Source of the DNA: an uncultured Pelagibacteraceae bacterium
Lineage (GTDB): Bacteria; Pseudomonadota; Alphaproteobacteria; Pelagibacterales; Pelagibacteraceae
Assembly: GCA_902552475.1 (NCBI GenBank)
Contig: CACDJC010000001.1
Location: forward strand, 1 to 64,000
Reading direction: 5' to 3'
DNA length: 64,000 bases
Shown in pieces: positions 32,860 through 42,787 of this stretch. The position numbers and the translations under genes are program-made. Below the pieces are notes generated by a model. The model was not told where the DNA came from. It was given only the letters and a program-made list of their open reading frames with translations, and searched no databases. Every line of letters starts with the position of its first letter. The first letter of the stretch is position 1.

Positions 32860-33745
32860 CTAGATTATTTAAATTTACCTCAGAATTTTTCTTAAGCAAT
32901 ATTGATAAAAGAGTACTTATTTCTTTTCGTAAGTCTTTTCTTTGAACTACTCTGTCAACAAAACCATGTTTTTCTACAAATTCTGCGGTTTGAAAATCTG
33001 GGCTAAGTTCTTCCTTAACTGTTGCTTGAATAACTCTTTTCCCTGCAAATGCTATCAAACATCCAGGTTCAGCAAAATGAATATCACCAAGCATGGCAAA
33101 TGAAGCAGTTATTCCTCCAGCCGTTGGATCAGTGAAACAAACTATATAAGGTAAGTTATTTTTTTTGAGTTCGTTAATTGCAAGTGTGGTTCTAGTCATA
33201 TTTGCTAATGCAATAGGAGATTCAAACATTCTTTGGCCACCCCCGCAAGGGAAGAAGACGTAAGGTGTCTGGTTGTCAATTGCATACTGCACCCCATAAA
33301 TTATTGCTTCGCCTTCAGCAGCTCCAACTGAACCACCAATAAAATCAAAATTGATTGCACCTGCTGTAACTTCAATTCCATTTATTTTTCCTCTTGCAAT
33401 CATTACTGCGCAGTCTTGGTTAGTTTTTTTTCTAGCTATTTTTAATCTGTCTTTATATGACTTTGTATCTTTCCAATTTAATGGGTCCTCCGAAGGTATT
33501 GGAGTTTCTAATAATTGGTAAGAGTTTTTTCCAAAAAAAATATCAAACCTTTGTCTGCATCCTATTCTATGATGTTTATTGCAAGCACTACAAACCCATA
33601 AATTTTCTTCCAAGTCTTTTTTTAAAATTGGTCCCTTACAACAACTGGTCCAATCGGAATTTTCAATTTCTTCTTTTGAAGGTCTTTTTTTTAAAACCTT
33701 TTTAATTTTTTCTCCAAATTTTATTGCTTTTGTTAACCAGTTCAT
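32813..33745 (-). CDS. accD: Acetyl-CoA carboxylase carboxyltransferase subunit beta
   Basis: Zn finger CCKGPILKKDLEENLWVCSAC, GGSVGAAEGEAI, TDPTAGGITASFAMLGDI. Confidence 0.95.
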   Translation of the reverse strand: MNWLTKAIKFGEKIKKVLKKRPSKEEIENSDWTSCCKGPILKKDLEENLWVCSACNKHHRIGCRQRFDIFFGKNSYQLLETPIPSEDPLNWKDTKSYKDRLKIARKKTNQDCAVMIARGKINGIEVTAGAINFDFIGGSVGAAEGEAIIYGVQYAIDNQTPYVFFPCGGGQRMFESPIALANMTRTTLAINELKKNNLPYIVCFTDPTAGGITASFAMLGDIHFAEPGCLIAFAGKRVIQATVKEELSPDFQTAEFVEKHGFVDRVVQRKDLRKEISTLLSILLKKNSEVNLNNLDETSENIEPLTKAAS

Positions 33746-34542
33746 AAAATTTTATTTTTTAATCTTTTTACTATCCTACTTACATTTATGACAGGATTTT
33801 GTCCATTTTTTAAACTTTTTGTAATTTCTTTACAAATAGCGCTTCCGACTACTAATCCATCAGCATTTTTAAGTTTAGAAATTGTTTTTTCGGTTATACC
33901 AAAACCTATTACACAATTTTTTTTAGGATTAATTTTTTTTATTTTTTTATAATTTGACAAAATTTGCTTTGGTGAAACTTTTAATTTTCCACCTGTCGTA
34001 GACAACATACTAATATAATAAATCATATTATGAGAGTCTTTTATAATTTTTATTAATCTTTCTTTTGAAGTAGTTGGAGACAATAATTGAATAAAACTTA
34101 TTGAATTTGATTTACATTTTTTTGCAAAATTCTTATTTTCTGGCCAAGGTAGATCGACAACAATTAATCCATTTACCCCAGAGCTTTTACATTTTTTTAT
34201 AAATTTATTTTCACCGTATTGATAAATCATATTATAGTAACCCATCAAAATAACAGGTTTTGAATTTTTTGTTTTTTTAAAAATTCTAACTAGCTGAAAT
34301 ACATCTGAGATTTTAATTCCATTTTTAATTGCTCTATATGCGCTCGTCTGTATTTGGCCACCGTCTGCTATTGGAGTATTATGAGGAAATCCAATTTCAC
34401 ATATATCAACATCCTTTGAAATTGATTTTAATATATCTAAAGATTTCTTTTTAGTACTATCACCAGCAACAGTATAAGTTAAAAAAGCTGGTCTATTATC
34501 TTCTCTGGCTTTTTTAAAAGCTAAACTTATAAATTTATTCAT
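33742..34542 (-). CDS. trpA: Tryptophan synthase alpha subunit
   Basis: DICEIGFPHNTPIADGGQIQ, GLIVVDLPWPE, VVGSAICK. Confidence 0.96.
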   Translation of the reverse strand: MNKFISLAFKKAREDNRPAFLTYTVAGDSTKKKSLDILKSISKDVDICEIGFPHNTPIADGGQIQTSAYRAIKNGIKISDVFQLVRIFKKTKNSKPVILMGYYNMIYQYGENKFIKKCKSSGVNGLIVVDLPWPENKNFAKKCKSNSISFIQLLSPTTSKERLIKIIKDSHNMIYYISMLSTTGGKLKVSPKQILSNYKKIKKINPKKNCVIGFGITEKTISKLKNADGLVVGSAICKEITKSLKNGQNPVINVSRIVKRLKNKIL

Positions 34543-35771
34543 ATTTTTTTTCCCAACTTTTTTCTTAATATGTCTCTATCCTTTTTTGCATCTCCACATG
34601 AGTTAACGATTACAATTGTATTTTTACTTAACTTAGGAGCAATTTTAATTGCTTCAGCAAACGCATGACTTGGTTCTAAGCTTGGATTAATTTTTTCAAG
34701 TTTTGTAACAAGTTTATATGCATTTAATGCATCTTCGTCAGTCGCATAAGTGTATCTTGCTCTTTTTGTATCTTTAAGAAAGCAGTGTATTGGACTTACA
34801 CCAGGATAATCTAGTCCAGCACTAATAGACTCAGTTTCTTTAATTTGACCTTCGCTGTTTTGACAAACATATGAAGCCGCTCCATGCAATACTCCTAATT
34901 TAGCCCCTCTACTTAAAGGAGCAGCATGTAGTTTTGATTTTTTTGGACCTCCCGCTTCTACTCCAATTAATTCTATTTGTGATTTAGGATAATCAACAAA
35001 TTCACTCCAAAATCCATAAGCAGAACTTCCTCCACCAACACAATTAATTAATTTAACTTTATTAGGAATTTTATTAAATTTTTTCTTAATTTGTTTTTTT
35101 AATTCTCTTGAAATTTGTGAAGTGCTCCAGCCACAAATTTTAACAAATATATTTGGTCCAACGGTGGAACCAACACACATATGAGTAGTGTCACAATTAG
35201 AAACCCAATATCTCATGCACTCACTGACAGCATCAACTAAAGTTTGACTGCCTGAAAACACTGGCACAATTTCAGCGCCGTTTTTTCTCATTGCATCACA
35301 GTTAGGTTTTTGTCGCTTAATATCTTTTGCTCCCATAAAAATTTTGCATTTGAGACCAAATTTTTTAGCAGCCATGCTTAACATTTTGCCAGCATATCCC
35401 GCTCCGGTATCACCTACTATGTATTTTTTTCCCATATTTTTGCAAATTAATGCATGGACCGTTGCATTATATATTTTATGGGCTCCTCCATTAGCATCAG
35501 AAACAACTTTTGCCCAAATTTGAGCACCACCTAAATATTCAGTTAAATTTTCTAATTTTATAAATCGGGTAGGAGATCCAATATAGTTCTTAAAATAGAA
35601 ATTTCTTTTTTTAATGAAATTTTTATTTTTTCTTAATTTTTGAAAATCTTTTGTAAGGTCATCTATAGGTTTTTTTAATGTTTCAGGTATAAAACTTCCT
35701 CCAAACTTACCACCCCAGAAACCAAATTTATCATGTTGATCTATTAATGGAATTTTTCTTTTAAGTTTCAT
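34539..35771 (-). CDS. trpB: Tryptophan synthase beta subunit
   Basis: WAKVVSDANGGAHKIYNA (typically KREDLNHTGAHKIN), DTGAGYAG, CVGGGSSAYG; assignment by homology and trpA neighbour. Confidence 0.94.
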   Translation of the reverse strand: MKLKRKIPLIDQHDKFGFWGGKFGGSFIPETLKKPIDDLTKDFQKLRKNKNFIKKRNFYFKNYIGSPTRFIKLENLTEYLGGAQIWAKVVSDANGGAHKIYNATVHALICKNMGKKYIVGDTGAGYAGKMLSMAAKKFGLKCKIFMGAKDIKRQKPNCDAMRKNGAEIVPVFSGSQTLVDAVSECMRYWVSNCDTTHMCVGSTVGPNIFVKICGWSTSQISRELKKQIKKKFNKIPNKVKLINCVGGGSSAYGFWSEFVDYPKSQIELIGVEAGGPKKSKLHAAPLSRGAKLGVLHGAASYVCQNSEGQIKETESISAGLDYPGVSPIHCFLKDTKRARYTYATDEDALNAYKLVTKLEKINPSLEPSHAFAEAIKIAPKLSKNTIVIVNSCGDAKKDRDILRKKLGKKI

Positions 35772-36384
35772 AATTTAATTTTTTTATATTATTTAAAAAA
35801 GTATTAATTTTTGAAATATCTTTTTCTCCCAGCGTTTCTAAGCTTCCTGAGATATCAATAATATCTGCTATTTTAATATATTTATCAAGCTTATCATTAT
35901 ATTGAATATTGCCTGCCAACATTTTATTTATAGACTTAGGTACGTTATCTAGTAACTTATGATCAAAACCAACAGATTTTTCAAAACCTTTACTATCAAA
36001 TAATATAATATCAGAAATTTTTTCGTAATCTTTGTAACCTAATACATCATTAATATTTTCAATTGTAAGAGCGGTAATTATTTTAATATTTAAATTTTGT
36101 TTTATTATTTTAGTTCTTTCTGCACCAACTTTATAAAGTTGAAGATAATCAAATTTTAATTCTTTAATTTTTTTAAGTATAAAATCATCAGGATCAACCA
36201 AAACACAAACAAATTTAACATTTTTTTTATTTGTATTTACTAATTTTTTTAAATCTTCGAATTCTAAATATCTTTTAGACTTTGGATAGTTGGCAATGAA
36301 TCCAACAAATTTTGGAGGATATTCGTGATTAACAATATAACTTAAAGTTTTTGGACTCTTGACTCCACAAATCTTAGCATCCAT
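35761..36384 (-). CDS. trpF: Phosphoribosylanthranilate isomerase
   Basis: AKICGVKSPKTLSYI, FVCVLVDPDD, adjacent to trpBA. Confidence 0.92.
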   Translation of the reverse strand: MDAKICGVKSPKTLSYIVNHEYPPKFVGFIANYPKSKRYLEFEDLKKLVNTNKKNVKFVCVLVDPDDFILKKIKELKFDYLQLYKVGAERTKIIKQNLNIKIITALTIENINDVLGYKDYEKISDIILFDSKGFEKSVGFDHKLLDNVPKSINKMLAGNIQYNDKLDKYIKIADIIDISGSLETLGEKDISKINTFLNNIKKLNYET

Positions 36385-36385
36385 A

Positions 36386-37057
36386 TTAATTTAAGTGATT
36401 TATTAAAGTATGAATATTTTTTTTTATATTACCTTTAGTTATAGGTCTTCCTACAACAAGCCAATCACTTCCATTTTTATAAGCTTGTTTAGGAGTTAAA
36501 ATTCTCTTTTGATCATTTGCTTTGGAACTAAATCTTATACCAGGAGTTATTATTTCTTTTTTAAATACTTTTTTTACTATTTTTACTTCTTGAGCGCTAC
36601 AAACTATGGCATCTAAATTTAATTTATTAGCTAATTTAGCCTGATGAACAACTAATTTTTTTACATCTTTGTTAAATCCTATTTTTTTTAATGCATTATT
36701 GTCTAAAGATGTAAGTATTGTTACACCTGTTAACTTAATTTTACCTGAAACTTTTTTAGCAGCTTTGAGAGCTTCTTCTCCTGAACTGATATGCATTGTC
36801 AAATAATCAACTTTTAAATCTCTTATGGCTTTAATTGCCGATACGCATGTGTTTGGTATATCATGGAGCTTAAGATCAGCAAAAACAATTTTATTTTTAA
36901 GATTAGCTATAAAATTTCTTCCATTTTTAGAATTTAAGAACTCTAAACCAAACTTATATCCAATTTTTAATTCCGAATTTTTTGTATTATTGATTATTTT
37001 CCTAATTTTTGAAATATTATTAGTATCGCATGCAATAAAAACTTTATATTTTTTCAT
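36386..37057 (-). CDS. pyrF: Orotidine 5'-phosphate decarboxylase
   Basis: FADLKLHDIPNT, TPGIRF, LVVGRPIT. Confidence 0.95.
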   Translation of the reverse strand: MKKYKVFIACDTNNISKIRKIINNTKNSELKIGYKFGLEFLNSKNGRNFIANLKNKIVFADLKLHDIPNTCVSAIKAIRDLKVDYLTMHISSGEEALKAAKKVSGKIKLTGVTILTSLDNNALKKIGFNKDVKKLVVHQAKLANKLNLDAIVCSAQEVKIVKKVFKKEIITPGIRFSSKANDQKRILTPKQAYKNGSDWLVVGRPITKGNIKKNIHTLINHLN

Positions 37058-37334
37058 TTATTTTTTTAGACCATTCTTTAGAAATTTTCATTAATACTGT
37101 TTTTTTTTCTGGAGTATTAATCTTTTCATTTGTTTTTGGATTTCTTGAAATTCTAGCTTTTTGAATTCTTGACTCAATTGTAAATATATCTCTAAGCTCA
37201 ACTCTTTCTCCTCTTTTTAAAGAATTTTGCATTTCCTCTAGAATTATATCAACTAGTTTTACAAGATCTCTTCTTAGAAAATTAGGATAATTATTTGATA
37301 ATTCTTTAATTAAGTCTGATTTTACGACTGACAA
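37044..37334 (-). CDS. ihfB: Integration host factor beta subunit
   Basis: HU/IHF fold: RGERVELRDIFTIESRIQKARISRNPKTNEKI; upstream of pyrF and downstream of rpsA. Confidence 0.9.
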   Translation of the reverse strand: MSVVKSDLIKELSNNYPNFLRRDLVKLVDIILEEMQNSLKRGERVELRDIFTIESRIQKARISRNPKTNEKINTPEKKTVLMKISKEWSKKINEKI

Positions 37335-37344
37335 TTTATTTTAT

Positions 37345-39078
37345 TTATTCAGATTCTTTTTTCTTCTTTATATCATCTAATTTTTCTGAAAGCGATGAGA
37401 AAGGCAAATTTTTTCCACTTAGTGGGCTTGAAAATTTAGATACTGCTTCTTTATTTTGAAGTTCTTCAAGTAATTTAATACTTAGAGAAACTTTTCTTTT
37501 GTCTAAGTTCAAATCAGCAATAGCCGCATCGATTCTTTCTCCACCAACAAATCTGGAAGGTCTAGCATCAGCGGAATTCATAGCAATTTGAGATTTTTTA
37601 ATTAAAAGCTCTATTTCACATCCTTCTGGCTTGACCATTAAGCCTTTATTGTCGGATGAAGTTACTTTTACAGTTATGGCATCATTAATTTTTTTATCTT
37701 TAAACCATTCAAAAGGATCTTTTTGTAGTTGTTTTAATCCAACTCTAACTTTTTGTTCGTTATTTTTGATTTCTAAAATTTTGACTTTTAATTTATCACC
37801 CTTTTTATATTTATTTAATTCCTCTTCTGGTTTACCTGAGTAAGAAAGGTCGTTAGAATGTAAAAAACCATCAATATCAAAGTCATCTAATTTAACATAA
37901 AGCGCATACTCATTTAAATTGCTTACAACTCCATTTATTTCAGAACCGACTGGAAAATTGTCTTCAAGAGTTTTGTAAGGATTTTCAATTGTTAATTTAT
38001 GAGATATTGCTACTCTTCTTTTTTCTTTGTCTATTTCAGTTATAACACAATCAATTTGATCACCAATTTTAAATAATTTTTTTGGTGATATATTTTTTTT
38101 AGTCCAACTAATCTCGCTTGAGTGAAGCAAAGTACTTAATCCAGCCTCTAGCTCGCAGAAACATCCATAATCAGTAATCTTAACAACTTTAACTTTATAT
38201 GGTTTTCCAATTTCATAGTTAGAAATATGCTCGAAAGGATCTGGAGAAAGTTGTTTAATAGAACAACCTATTTGTAATTTTTCCATATCAATAGAAATTA
38301 TTTTTAAATCATGTTTTTCACCAATATTAAAAATCTCATCAGGATGGTTTACTCTAGAATAAGAAATTTCTTGCAAATGGACCAAAACATCAATTTCATT
38401 GTTTACTTCAAAAAAGCAACCAAAAGAGGAATAGCCTTTAACAACTGCATCCTTTATGATGTCACCAACTTTAAATTTTTCAATTATTTTTACTTTATCT
38501 TCTTTTTTATTAGACGAAACTACTTGTCTTCTAGATACAACGCTATTTCCTCTTACCATATCAAGCTTAATTAGAGCAAATTTCTGTTCAACGCCGATCA
38601 AATGATCTATATTTTTTATTGGCTTATCTGAAATTTGAGAACCAGGACAAAACATTAGGGAACCAGTTTCCACATGTTCTACAATCACACCACCTTTAGT
38701 TTTTTGGGTAATTTTTCCATTAATTAGCTCGTTATTTTCATAACATTTTACTAATTGATTCCAACCTTTGATTTTTTGAGCCTTTTGAGCTGAGACAATA
38801 ACCTCGCCGTTTCTGTCTTCGATCTTTTCTAATAATACAGGTATTGTTTCTCCTTCTACAATCTTATCCTTCATTCCAATCATTTTAATTTCATTAATAT
38901 CTATAACTGGTTCGCTTTTTAGTCCCGGGATAAAAAGAAAAACATATTTATTTGTAATTTTGGTTATTTTACCTTCAATAATTTTACCTTCTTCTATTTT
39001 AGTTTTTGATAGTTGACTATTTAGTAATTCTTTGAATTGCTTGGTTGCTGGAGATGATAGGTCTTTATAAATTTCCAT
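37345..39078 (-). CDS. rpsA: 30S ribosomal protein S1
   Basis: Multiple S1 domains (e.g. KITDYGCFCELEAGLSTLLHSSEISWTKK); follows cmk. Confidence 0.96.
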   Translation of the reverse strand: MEIYKDLSSPATKQFKELLNSQLSKTKIEEGKIIEGKITKITNKYVFLFIPGLKSEPVIDINEIKMIGMKDKIVEGETIPVLLEKIEDRNGEVIVSAQKAQKIKGWNQLVKCYENNELINGKITQKTKGGVIVEHVETGSLMFCPGSQISDKPIKNIDHLIGVEQKFALIKLDMVRGNSVVSRRQVVSSNKKEDKVKIIEKFKVGDIIKDAVVKGYSSFGCFFEVNNEIDVLVHLQEISYSRVNHPDEIFNIGEKHDLKIISIDMEKLQIGCSIKQLSPDPFEHISNYEIGKPYKVKVVKITDYGCFCELEAGLSTLLHSSEISWTKKNISPKKLFKIGDQIDCVITEIDKEKRRVAISHKLTIENPYKTLEDNFPVGSEINGVVSNLNEYALYVKLDDFDIDGFLHSNDLSYSGKPEEELNKYKKGDKLKVKILEIKNNEQKVRVGLKQLQKDPFEWFKDKKINDAITVKVTSSDNKGLMVKPEGCEIELLIKKSQIAMNSADARPSRFVGGERIDAAIADLNLDKRKVSLSIKLLEELQNKEAVSKFSSPLSGKNLPFSSLSEKLDDIKKKKESE

Positions 39079-39734
39079 TAATTATTTAATTTCCTGTCCA
39101 TAATTGCTTTTATTTTTTTAAAGCACGATTTGATACTATCTTTACTGGTATTAAGCAATATGCTATCTGAAGTTTTTTTTAATTTGCCATATTTTCTATT
39201 TTTGTCCGAAAAATCGCGCTTTTTTAAGGATGTTAAGACTTGATTATAACTAATTTTCTTATTTAATTTTTGGTATTCTTTGTAACGCCTCATGGCTCTT
39301 GTTTGTATATTTGCTGTTATATAAAATTTAAACATTGCATCTTTGCATATAACACTGCCAATGTCTCTTCCATCAAGGACAGAACCATTATATTTTTTTG
39401 GAGGATTGTATGCACACTTAGTTTGAAAATTTCTAACAATTTTTCTTATTTTTTTATCTTTAGCTATAATGGAAGCCATTAAAGCTACACTATCAGTTAA
39501 CAAATTTTTATTATTAAGGTCTTTAATTTTAAGTTTATTAATTTTATTTTTAATCAAAGTATAAGTAAAGTTTTTCGGATTTTTTAATTTTAACATACCA
39601 ACAAATCTGTAAATTTTCCCAGTATCAAGGTAGAATAAATTATAATGTTTGGAAATTAGTTTAGCTTGCGTACCAGCTCCAGCAGCAGCAGGCGAGTCAA
39701 TCGCAACAGTTATAATTTTTTTTCTTTGTTTCAA
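39078..39734 (-). CDS. cmk: Cytidylate kinase
   Basis: VAIDSPAAAGAGTQAKLI, YLDTGKIYR, LDGRDIGSVI; between aroA and rpsA. Confidence 0.94.
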   Translation of the reverse strand: MKQRKKIITVAIDSPAAAGAGTQAKLISKHYNLFYLDTGKIYRFVGMLKLKNPKNFTYTLIKNKINKLKIKDLNNKNLLTDSVALMASIIAKDKKIRKIVRNFQTKCAYNPPKKYNGSVLDGRDIGSVICKDAMFKFYITANIQTRAMRRYKEYQKLNKKISYNQVLTSLKKRDFSDKNRKYGKLKKTSDSILLNTSKDSIKSCFKKIKAIMDRKLNN

Positions 39735-41056
39735 TTTATTTTTGCTCCAAGTTTTTTTAAAATATTAATAAATTTTGGAAAAGAAGTATTTATAGATTCT
39801 TTATCATGAATCTGCCACCTTCCACCAAATGTCAAAGCAGTTATACAGCCCATCATAAAAACTCTGTGATCCTTCAAAAATTTTTTTAAATAATATTTAC
39901 TTTTTAAATTAATTTGAGGTTTGCCATAAATTTTAATATCATTTTTTTTTCTTAAAACTTTAATTCCAATCATTTTAAGAAATTTAACAGCTACATCTAG
40001 TCTAGGACTCTCTTTTTTATTTAGCTCTCCCAAATCTTTAAATACTGATACTCCATTAGCTTTAGCTGCAACTAAAAATATTATTAAAAATTCATCTATA
40101 GCAGAGCTATTTAATTTTGAAGGACAATATATTGATTTTAAATTTTTTGTACTTCTTACATAAATATCTGCTGTTTTTTCACCTTTGTATATTTTTTTAT
40201 TTTTAAGAATTATATTTGCGTTCATTTTATTTAGAATTTTAATTATTCCAATTCTGCTATCGTTAATATTTATTTTTTTTAAAATTAATTCTGAATTTTT
40301 TGACAATAGAGTTAAAACTATGAAAAAAGCACTTGAGCTTATATCTCCTGGAATAATATAATCGAAAGAATTATATTGCTGTAATCCAGTAACTTGAATT
40401 AAATCGTATTTTTTTTCTTTTTTAATTTTTATAGGAATTTTTAAGAATTTAAAAAACAATTCAGTATGATTTCTTGATTTTTTTGCCTTTATTCTAGTTA
40501 TCCCTGGTGTATTTAAGGCTGCCAACATAACTGCACTTTTGCATTGCGCACTTCCCTTATCTTCAACATAATTTATTGGTCTTAAAAAATTTGTTCCCTT
40601 AATTTCAACTGGCAAAAAATTTCCTTTAGATTTGATATTTGCTCCAAAGCTTTTTAAAGGCTCAGTTATTCTCGAAAAATCTCTTTTTGATAAACTTTTA
40701 TCTCCAATTAATCTAATTTTTTTTTTAGATTTAACTAAGAGGCCTAATATCAATCTCCCCAAAGTTCCAGAATTACCTGAATTTATTACTGTATTATTTT
40801 TTGGCTCAAAACCGTTTAATCCAAAGCCATCAATTTCGTATATTTTACCTTTTTTTTTACATTTAATTCCTAGTTTTTTTATCGCTTTTAAGGCATTTAA
40901 AACATCTTCGGATTCCAAAAGGTTATATATTCTAGATTTACCAATGGCTTGTGAAGCAAGCAATACCGCTCTTATAGACAGACTTTTATCTGAACTTACT
41001 TCAATTGTTTTTTTAAAAGTAGGTATTTTTTTGTTTATTAAAATTTGATTAGGCAT
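39731..41056 (-). CDS. aroA: 3-phosphoshikimate 1-carboxyvinyltransferase
   Basis: SSDKSLSIRAVLLAS, NSGNSGTLGRLILG, LPVEIKGT...DKGSAQCKSAVMLAAL. Confidence 0.95.
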   Translation of the reverse strand: MPNQILINKKIPTFKKTIEVSSDKSLSIRAVLLASQAIGKSRIYNLLESEDVLNALKAIKKLGIKCKKKGKIYEIDGFGLNGFEPKNNTVINSGNSGTLGRLILGLLVKSKKKIRLIGDKSLSKRDFSRITEPLKSFGANIKSKGNFLPVEIKGTNFLRPINYVEDKGSAQCKSAVMLAALNTPGITRIKAKKSRNHTELFFKFLKIPIKIKKEKKYDLIQVTGLQQYNSFDYIIPGDISSSAFFIVLTLLSKNSELILKKININDSRIGIIKILNKMNANIILKNKKIYKGEKTADIYVRSTKNLKSIYCPSKLNSSAIDEFLIIFLVAAKANGVSVFKDLGELNKKESPRLDVAVKFLKMIGIKVLRKKNDIKIYGKPQINLKSKYYLKKFLKDHRVFMMGCITALTFGGRWQIHDKESINTSFPKFINILKKLGAKIN

Positions 41057-41063
41057 TGATGAA

Positions 41064-41840
41064 TTAGTTTATCTTAAATTCATCTCCAAAGTATGCTGAT
41101 CTAGCGTTAGAGTCATTAATAATTTCACTAGGACTTCCAGAAGCAATAATTTTTCCATTTGAGAGGACTATAGCTCTATCTACACAGCTCAAAAGGTCTC
41201 GTGCCTGATGGTCACAAACAACTACAGTGATTTTTTCTATTGATTGTAAATTTATAATAATTTCCTGAAGCATTTTAATTGTTAATATATCTAATGCTGC
41301 AAACGGTTCATCTAAGAGTAAAATATTTGGATCATTTATTAATGCCATTGAAATAACCAACTTTTTTTTTTGTCCTCCAGAAAGATGTTTTGCTTTTATT
41401 TTTAGTATAGGGTCAAACTCAAATTGAGAGATTAATTTGTCAATTTTTGTCTGTCTTAGATCTTTTTCTTTGATATGTATCTCAGCAACCAGATTTAAAT
41501 TATCTATTAAACTTAAATCTTGAATAAAACCTCCGTGCTGAGGTACATACCCAAGTTTGAATCTTGTTGCTCTTTCGTAAATAGGTAATTTAGTACAGTC
41601 AAAACCATTTATTAGTACTTTTCCATAATTAGGATCTTTCAAACCTGTTATAATATGAAATATAGTTGATTTTCCAACTCCATTAGGTCCTAGCATTCCC
41701 AAAACTTCTTGTCTATTTATTTTTAAATTTAAATTATTTAAAATTTGTCTCTTATTATAAAACATAGAAATTTTTTCTAATTCAAGTAAAGGCTCTTGGT
41801 CTTTAAAACTTTTTATTCGAAATTTTTTAATTAGGGCCAT
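41064..41840 (-). CDS. lptB: LPS export ABC transporter ATP-binding protein
   Basis: Walker A GPNGVGKSTIFHIITG, HLSGGQKKKLVISMAL, LLLDEPFAALD; next to LptC-like gene and kdsD. Confidence 0.92.
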   Translation of the reverse strand: MALIKKFRIKSFKDQEPLLELEKISMFYNKRQILNNLNLKINRQEVLGMLGPNGVGKSTIFHIITGLKDPNYGKVLINGFDCTKLPIYERATRFKLGYVPQHGGFIQDLSLIDNLNLVAEIHIKEKDLRQTKIDKLISQFEFDPILKIKAKHLSGGQKKKLVISMALINDPNILLLDEPFAALDILTIKMLQEIIINLQSIEKITVVVCDHQARDLLSCVDRAIVLSNGKIIASGSPSEIINDSNARSAYFGDEFKIN

Positions 41841-42787
41841 TAGTCTGATATAACTTTAATTTTGGTTTCGTCACTTTTAGGATTAATATTTATATTTTTT
41901 GTTTCAAGATCAAAAGTAATGATTCCTGCTTTCATAGTTGATTTTGGATCAGTAACAGTAACATTGTTATAAGCTATTGCTTCATTAGTTTCCATATCAA
42001 TATCAAAATTTTCGCATATAATTTCTTTATCAATATGATTAATTATTACATTTTGGTAAAATTTTGAATTAGAATTTGACGAGTTGTATTGAGCAAAGTC
42101 GGAAACAATGTAAATAGGATCTCTAATATCAGACGTTATAACACCTCTTACTTCTTTAAGATCTAATATGTTATTATTTTTCGTATTTGATTTTGCAGAT
42201 GTAGCCAAAAGTCTAAATTTATTTCCTTTTTTATCTGTGGTTATATATTCTACATCTTTAACTGTGTTAATTATTTTTTTTTCTTTGGTATTTGATTCTT
42301 TTTTTTCGTTTTCAAATTTTTTTGCGTTATCGAGTAATTTCTTTTCTTCATCTAGTAATTTTTTTTCCTCTTTAAGTTTATTTTCAATTTCATCTAATTT
42401 TTCTTTTTCTTTTTCTCTTTTAGCAGTTTCAATTTTTTTTGCGTTATCGAGTAATTTCTTTTCTTCATCTAGTAATTTTTTTTCCTCTTTAAGTTTATTT
42501 TCAATTTCATCTAATTTTTTTTGTGCTTCTAAGTTTTCTTCTAATTCTTTTTTTTTATTTAATTGATCAATTTTAATTTCAATTTCATCTCTCAATTTAT
42601 TATTCTTTTTTTCTAGTTCTAAAATTTTATTTTCTAAATCATTGTATAGTTTTTCATTTTGTAGTTTTAAATTAGTTGTTTCTTCTACTAAAATTTTTTC
42701 TTTTGAAAAGTACTGAAAATAAACACTTCCAAGTATTACTAAAATTATTATTAATATTATTATTTGAATAAAGGATTTAATCGACAT
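41840..42787 (-). CDS. LptC/LptA-like LPS export protein with N-terminal TM and repeat coiled coil
   Basis: N-term TM; Lys/Glu coiled coil; C-term ITTDKKGNKFRLLATSAKS...LKEVRGVITSDIRDPIYIVSDFAQYN...FYQNVIINH. Confidence 0.75.
   Translation of the reverse strand: MSIKSFIQIIILIIILVILGSVYFQYFSKEKILVEETTNLKLQNEKLYNDLENKILELEKKNNKLRDEIEIKIDQLNKKKELEENLEAQKKLDEIENKLKEEKKLLDEEKKLLDNAKKIETAKREKEKEKLDEIENKLKEEKKLLDEEKKLLDNAKKFENEKKESNTKEKKIINTVKDVEYITTDKKGNKFRLLATSAKSNTKNNNILDLKEVRGVITSDIRDPIYIVSDFAQYNSSNSNSKFYQNVIINHIDKEIICENFDIDMETNEAIAYNNVTVTDPKSTMKAGIITFDLETKNININPKSDETKIKVISD
42317..42519 (-). repeat. Tandem in-frame duplication, two identical 86-bp copies, period 117 bp (39 codons)
   Basis: 42317-42402 and 42434-42519 match base for base by eye; encodes LDEIENKLKEEKKLLDEEKKLLDNAKK twice. 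Confidence 0.9.

Noticed and set aside
40632-41048. 138-aa + strand ORF opposite aroA
   Set aside because: Antisense shadow of a strongly conserved gene; no recognisable motifs.
42168-42566. 132-aa + strand ORF opposite the LptC-like repeat
   Set aside because: Ser/Phe/Leu-rich antisense translation of the Lys/Glu coiled coil; repeats simply mirror the sense gene.
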